In this document: one piece after another, positions 29,798 to 33,855 of the stretch
How the letters are laid out: the number at the start of each line of letters is the position of its first letter
Position numbering within the stretch: position 1 is the stretch's first letter
Assembly (NCBI GenBank): GCA_944363595.1
Contig: CALVUN010000007.1
Location: forward strand, 1-33,855
Origin: an uncultured Bacilli bacterium
GTDB lineage: Bacteria > Bacillota_I > Bacilli_A > RF39 > UBA660
Direction: 5' to 3'
Length of the DNA stretch: 33,855 nucleotides
Made by a program: the position numbers and the translations under genes
Notes under the pieces: generated by a model
What the model was told of the DNA's origin: nothing
The model's database searches: none
What the model saw: only the letters and a program-made list of their open reading frames with translations

Positions 29798-32425
29798 CTA
29801 ATTATTCTTATTGCGTATTGCAGCTTGAGCAGCAGCAAGTCTTGCAATTGGTACTCTAAATGGAGAACATGATACATAATCTAAACCGGCTTTATGACAA
29901 AATTCGATTGAGCTTGGATCTCCACCGTGTTCACCACAAATGCCTAAACTGATATTTGGTCTTGTTTTGCGACCTTCTTGAGCAGCCGTTGTTATTAACT
30001 TACCTACTCCTTCTTCATCTATTTTGGCAAATGGATCACTTTCAAAAATTTGTTTTTGATAGTAATCTTCTAGGAATTTACCAGCATCATCGCGAGAGAA
30101 TCCATATGTCATTTGAGTTAAATCATTTGTACCAAAACTAAAGAATTCGGCAACAGTGGCAATTTTATCAGCTAGAAGTGCCGCTCTTGGGATTTCTATC
30201 ATTGTACCTACTTTATATTCTATATTGGTGTTTCTTTCTTTCATTACTTCTTTAGCTGTTTCATCGACAATGTTTTTGACATATTCTAACTCTTTGACAT
30301 CACCAACAAGAGGTATCATTATTTCTGGGTGGACTTCAATTCCTTCTTCTTTAACATTGATAGCAGCTTCAATTACGGCTTTTGTTTGCATAACGGCAAT
30401 TTCAGGATATGTTATGGCTAAACGACAACCACGGTGACCCATCATTGGATTAAATTCTTTTAGTGAATCTATTCTTGCTTTTAGTGTTTCAAATTTCATA
30501 GCTAATTCTTTAGCTAATGGTTTTATTTCTTCATCTGTATGTGGTAAAAATTCATGTAGAGGTGGATCTAAGTAACGAACTGTCATTGGTTTACCATTTA
30601 GTACTTTGAACATTTCTTCAAAGTCTTGTCGTTGCATTGGTAAAATTTTGGCTAGGGCTTTTTCTCTTTGTTCTTTGGTTTCAGAAACAATCATTTGACG
30701 AACTGCAAAAATTCGATCTTTCTCAAAAAACATATGTTCAGTACGACATAAGCCAATTCCCTCTGCCCCAAATTTCATAGCTTGGGCAGCATCTTTAGGA
30801 TTGTCAGCATTAGTCTTTACGCCTAATTTTCTAGTATTATCAGCCCAATTCATGAATGTTTCAAAGTTACCACTTATTTCTGGTTCTACTGATGGTATTA
30901 TGCCATCATATACTTTACCAGTACTTCCATCTAGTGAGATGGAATCTCCTTCATGATATACTTTGCCATCTTTGGTTGTTAGTGTTTTGGCTTCTTCATC
31001 GACAGTTAATTCTCCACAGCCACAGACACAGCAACGTCCCATGCCACGAGCAACAACAGCAGCGTGTGAAGTCATTCCTCCACGAACGGTTAATACTCCT
31101 TTGGCATCATTCATACCTTGAATATCTTCTGGTGATGTTTCTAGTCTTACTAAAATCGTGTCTTGTCCTTTTTTGGTAGCATTGGAAGCATCACTAGCAT
31201 TGAAATAAATGGCACCAGCTCCTGCTCCTGGTGATGCTGCTAAACCTGTAGCTATAACTTTTGCATCTTTTATAGCTTGTGGATCAAATGTTTTGTGTAA
31301 TAATTGATCTAATGATTTTGGTTCTACTTTTAATAGTGCTTCTTCTTTGGTTATTTTGCCTTCTTCAACCATGTCGACCGCGATTTTTAAAGCAGCTTGA
31401 GCTGTTCTTTTACCATTTCTTGTTTGTAACATGAATAGTTTGCCATTTTCAATGGTAAATTCCATATCTTGCATATCTTTATAGTGTTCTTCTAATATTT
31501 TTGTTGTCTTTACAAATTGTTCATATACTTCAGGCATTTTTTCTTCTAAGCTTGATATTGGCTCTGGGGTTCTAATACCTGCGACTACATCTTCACCTTG
31601 GGCATTGTTAAGATATTTACCATATAATTTGTTTTTTTTTGTTTTAGGATTTTTGGTAAATGCTACACCTGTACCACAGTTATCTCCCATGTTACCATAG
31701 ACCATTTCTTGAACGTTTACAGCTGTTCCCCAAGATGATGGAATATCGTTCATACGACGATAAATGATTGCTCTTTCGTTATTCCATGAACGAAATACTG
31801 CCGTTACGGCTTCTATTAGTTGAACTTTAGGATCTTGAGGGAATTCTTCACCAGATAATTCTTGATATATTTTTTTGAATTTTTGAGTAATTGTATACAT
31901 ATCTTCAGCATCTAATTCAGTATCATATGATACTTTTTTGCTTTCTTTATATTCATCTAACATTCTTTCAAATGAATTTTTGTTATAACCTTTAACGACA
32001 TCTGCAAACATCATGATGAAACGACGATATGAATCGTAGGCAAATCTTTTGTTATTAGTTACTTTAGCTAAGTTTTCAGCAACTTCATCATTTAATCCTA
32101 GATTTAATACTGTGTCCATCATACCAGGCATACTGGCTCTTGCTCCACTTCGAACTGATACTAAAAGTGGATTTTCTAAATCACCCATTTTTTTACCAGT
32201 TGTTTTTTCTAAATCTTTTAATTTTTCAAAGATTTGATCTTTTACTTCTTCACTTATGACTTGTTTATCTTCATAATATTTATTACAAGCTTCAGTTGTA
32301 ATGGTAAAACCTCTTGGTACAGGCAAACCTATATTAGTCATTTCGGCTAAATTAGCTCCTTTACCACCAAGTAAGTTTCGCATGTCTTTGTTTCCTTCTT
32401 TGAAGGTATATACATATTTTGTCAT
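29798..32425 (-). CDS. ppdK: Pyruvate, phosphate dikinase
   Basis: An 875-residue enzyme, the usual length. It interconverts pyruvate + ATP + Pi with PEP + AMP + PPi, giving a PPi-linked glycolytic or gluconeogenic step. The N-terminal ATP-grasp domain begins KYVYTFKEGNKDMRNLLGGKGANLAEM. The swivelling domain carries the phospho-His in GGMTSHAAVVARGMG (His near 456). The C-terminal TIM barrel has GIGLCRTEHMF, MGHRGCRLA and the catalytic Cys region LGICGEHGGD. It is monocistronic with its own promoter and a good AAAGGAG site. The regulatory kinase/phosphatase partner (PpdK regulator) is not in the window. Confidence 0.97.
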   Translation of the reverse strand: MTKYVYTFKEGNKDMRNLLGGKGANLAEMTNIGLPVPRGFTITTEACNKYYEDKQVISEEVKDQIFEKLKDLEKTTGKKMGDLENPLLVSVRSGARASMPGMMDTVLNLGLNDEVAENLAKVTNNKRFAYDSYRRFIMMFADVVKGYNKNSFERMLDEYKESKKVSYDTELDAEDMYTITQKFKKIYQELSGEEFPQDPKVQLIEAVTAVFRSWNNERAIIYRRMNDIPSSWGTAVNVQEMVYGNMGDNCGTGVAFTKNPKTKKNKLYGKYLNNAQGEDVVAGIRTPEPISSLEEKMPEVYEQFVKTTKILEEHYKDMQDMEFTIENGKLFMLQTRNGKRTAQAALKIAVDMVEEGKITKEEALLKVEPKSLDQLLHKTFDPQAIKDAKVIATGLAASPGAGAGAIYFNASDASNATKKGQDTILVRLETSPEDIQGMNDAKGVLTVRGGMTSHAAVVARGMGRCCVCGCGELTVDEEAKTLTTKDGKVYHEGDSISLDGSTGKVYDGIIPSVEPEISGNFETFMNWADNTRKLGVKTNADNPKDAAQAMKFGAEGIGLCRTEHMFFEKDRIFAVRQMIVSETKEQREKALAKILPMQRQDFEEMFKVLNGKPMTVRYLDPPLHEFLPHTDEEIKPLAKELAMKFETLKARIDSLKEFNPMMGHRGCRLAITYPEIAVMQTKAVIEAAINVKEEGIEVHPEIMIPLVGDVKELEYVKNIVDETAKEVMKERNTNIEYKVGTMIEIPRAALLADKIATVAEFFSFGTNDLTQMTYGFSRDDAGKFLEDYYQKQIFESDPFAKIDEEGVGKLITTAAQEGRKTRPNISLGICGEHGGDPSSIEFCHKAGLDYVSCSPFRVPIARLAAAQAAIRNKNN

Positions 32426-32455
32426 ATCAACATTCTCCTTTCATGATACAATTTA

Positions 32456-32484
32456 ATCATAACAAATTATAGTGGCTTTGACAA
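32456..32484 (-). promoter_or_regulatory. Promoter of ppdK
   Basis: TTGTCA, a 17-base spacer and TATGAT on the minus strand. A second TATAAT lies within the spacer (32466-32471) but has no well-placed -35. The -35 directly follows the T-run of the recombinase terminator. Confidence 0.65.
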
Positions 32485-32485
32485 G

Positions 32486-32526
32486 AAAAAAGAACATAAT
32501 TTTTTAATTTTACTATGTTCTTTTTT
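32486..32526 (-). terminator. Terminator of the recombinase gene
   Basis: A perfect 13-bp stem (AAAAAAGAACATA with TATGTTCTTTTTT, 32486-32498 and 32514-32526), ending in T's on the minus strand. Confidence 0.85.
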
Positions 32527-32530
32527 GGTT

Positions 32531-33406
32531 TTATTCTTTAGCTCGGGGGTGTGCTAATGTATATATTTTTTTTATTTGTTCATTACTTACATGGGTATAA
32601 ATACTTGTTGTATTCAGTGATTCATGACCTAATAAGTCTTTGACACTGATAAGGTCTGCACCATTATTTAACATATCAGTTGCAAAGGTGTGACGTAATA
32701 CATGGGGAGATATATGTAAATCTAAGCTACTTTTGATAATGATATCATTAAGAATATTTCTAATACTTCTTTCGGTTATTTGATTGCCATAGTGATTTAA
32801 GAATAGATACTCACTATTTTTTTTATTTAATTTTTGATAGCCATCTTTTAGGTAAATATTTAAAACATCATTACATATATGACCAAAAACGACAATACGT
32901 TGTTTGCTTCCTTTTCCTAATATTTTTATGGTTTGATTAGCAAAATCAATATCTTTTATTTTTATGGTTATTAATTCGTGAACACGTATTCCTGTTGCGT
33001 AAAGCATCTCTATAATAAGGCGATTTCTTTGACCTAATGGTGTTTTCATATCGGGTACTTGAAACATTTTATCTAATTGATCTTTTTTGATGAAATGAGG
33101 AAGTCTTTTGTCTTTTTTGGGATTGGTTATTTCAGCATAGGGATTACTAGAAATTATTTCTTCTCTTACTAGATATTGATAAAAAGCTCTTATTGTGGTT
33201 AGTTTTTTGGAAATAGTGTTTTTATTTTTATATTGCTTATTTAGATATACTAAGTAATCTTTAACTACTTGATGATCTATTTTTAATATATCACATTTAT
33301 TAGAAATAAAATCTTGATATTGTCTTAGTTCTTGTTCATAACTTCTTATAGTATTTTGAGAATATTTTTTGACATGTTCTAAATAGTTTAAATATTTTTC
33401 AATCAA
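32531..33406 (-). CDS. XerC/XerD-type tyrosine recombinase
   Basis: A 291-residue recombinase, the Xer length. It has a SAM-like N-terminal domain (EKYLNYLEHVKKYSQNTIRSY) and a catalytic domain with R141 (ATGIRVHEL), K165 (GKGSKQRIV), H235 and R238 (HVLRHTFATDML), H261 (LLGHESLNTT) and the nucleophile Y270 (SIYTHV). This completes the R-K-H-R-H-Y set. Xer enzymes resolve chromosome dimers; whether this is the XerC or XerD partner cannot be decided here. The start is a TTG overlapping the stop of the upstream gene (TTGA), with AGAGG about 10 bases before it, so it is translationally coupled to an unknown gene. Confidence 0.9.
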   Translation of the reverse strand: MIEKYLNYLEHVKKYSQNTIRSYEQELRQYQDFISNKCDILKIDHQVVKDYLVYLNKQYKNKNTISKKLTTIRAFYQYLVREEIISSNPYAEITNPKKDKRLPHFIKKDQLDKMFQVPDMKTPLGQRNRLIIEMLYATGIRVHELITIKIKDIDFANQTIKILGKGSKQRIVVFGHICNDVLNIYLKDGYQKLNKKNSEYLFLNHYGNQITERSIRNILNDIIIKSSLDLHISPHVLRHTFATDMLNNGADLISVKDLLGHESLNTTSIYTHVSNEQIKKIYTLAHPRAKE

Positions 33407-33855
33407 CGATGATGACCTCTTACTTCACTACCTCGAAAGCTATCTCCAATGTTAATTCCCATTTTTTCTAATTCTTCTGAATCATACAAGGCATAAATGG
33501 CATCATAATTACCTTCTTTTAGTAATTCTTTAATTGTTAAATCATCACTCTCAGTACTTATTGGGGGCAATTTTTGTGAATTTGACTGATGTTGGACATT
33601 CCTAACTTGATTTTTGTGAATCTGTACATGAATATTTTTTTCTTTTAGCATAAAATATGCTTGTCTTTGATTAGTATAGGAATTTTTTAAGTAATTATAG
33701 ATTATTTGGGCAATTGTATTGGAAGATAAATGGGAATTTTTGTGATTTAGAAAATTATACATATCTTCATTTTTGCTTAGTTTGGAAAAGGGAGAGTGTC
33801 TTAATAATTCTTGATTTTTGGTTATAAAATCTAAAAATTTGTGATGTAAATCATC
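33403..33855 (-). CDS. Unknown protein, C-terminal part (5' end beyond the window)
   Basis: The open frame continues without a stop from 33855 to the TGA at 33403-33405; the internal ATG at 33760-33762 is not a likely start because the frame stays open and protein-like upstream (DDLHHKFLDFITKNQ). At least 150 residues are visible, mostly helical, with a polar middle (VQHQSNSQKLPPISTESDD) and a short helical end (IKELLKEGNYDAIYALYDSE) followed by RGSEVRGHHR. No family was recognised. It overlaps the recombinase start, so the two are probably co-transcribed. Confidence 0.6.
   Translation of the reverse strand, partial: DDLHHKFLDFITKNQELLRHSPFSKLSKNEDMYNFLNHKNSHLSSNTIAQIIYNYLKNSYTNQRQAYFMLKEKNIHVQIHKNQVRNVQHQSNSQKLPPISTESDDLTIKELLKEGNYDAIYALYDSEELEKMGINIGDSFRGSEVRGHHR

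Noticed and set aside
30856-31179. 107-codon plus-strand frame inside ppdK
   Set aside because: Leu/His-rich translation typical of an antisense shadow; no start signals.
1-33855. CRISPR array, prophage or integrative element
   Set aside because: No regularly spaced repeats, no phage structural genes, and no att duplications next to the tRNA were seen. The tyrosine recombinase at 32531 has Xer length and lacks integrase context.
1-33855. Mycoplasma genetic code (TGA = Trp)
   Set aside because: TGA closes well-defined genes (bceR-like with ATGA coupling, the VanR-like regulator, the last partial gene), and Trp positions in conserved motifs are TGG.

Overview
The window is A+T-rich DNA from a low-GC Gram-positive bacterium (Bacillota, probably an uncultured gut Bacilli or Mollicutes-related lineage). 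This rests on codon usage, strong AGGAGG-type ribosome binding sites, near-consensus sigma-A promoters, many BceRS/YtrABC/VanRS-type modules, sortase B, SpoVS and a PPi-linked pyruvate phosphate dikinase. TGA is used as a stop (bceR-like and the last partial gene end in TGA, and Trp is TGG), so this is genetic code 11, not the Mycoplasma code. The lineage is inferred from gene content; no database search was run.

Layout. (1) 1-1230: start of the str operon on the minus strand (rpsL, then rpsG running off the edge), with spoVS divergent. (2) 1238-5993: an OmpR-type regulator and sensor kinase, followed by a zinc-ribbon HtrA protease and a CapA-family protein, an arrangement reminiscent of CiaRH-HtrA. 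(3) 5994-6639: a gene-poor stretch with a structured RNA that looks like the omegaRNA/right end of a decayed IS200/IS605 element, with its own strong promoter. (4) 6640-13249: a complete Bce-type peptide-antibiotic detoxification module. The regulator and kinase genes come first, then an inverted-repeat operator, then the ABC ATPase and permease, a VanZ-RDD membrane protein, a frameshifted secreted protein and a YxeA-like protein. (5) 13325-17702: a second ABC exporter (MacB/FtsX type with a long coiled coil) followed by a pentapeptide-repeat protein. (6) 17916-19825: a YtrABC-like operon (GntR repressor, ATPase, permease). (7) 20122-23521: a lantibiotic-immunity-like set (response regulator, BcrA-like ATPase, ABC-2 permease, sensor kinase). 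(8) 23616-26244: a VanRS-like two-component system divergent from a secreted C39-like cysteine peptidase. Direct repeats resembling a VanR box lie between them. No vancomycin ligase genes are present. (9) 26384-33855: tRNA-Arg(CCT), an HD-domain protein, a small hypothetical protein, sortase B, an alpha/beta hydrolase with a cysteine in the nucleophile position, ppdK, a Xer-type recombinase and a truncated unknown gene.

The centre of the window (about 4-26 kb) is an envelope-stress and antimicrobial-peptide defence island: four two-component systems, one GntR repressor and four ABC transporters in a row, all on the minus strand. Between the modules, several inverted repeats appear to serve two purposes: terminator of the upstream unit and operator or promoter element of the next. 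The flanks are housekeeping.

The points most worth checking are: the non-proline residue at a nearly invariant S12 position; the solitary omegaRNA-like locus upstream of a two-component system; the VanRS-C39 peptidase pair; the compact operator/terminator architecture of the Bce-like module; and the Cys-nucleophile hydrolase.
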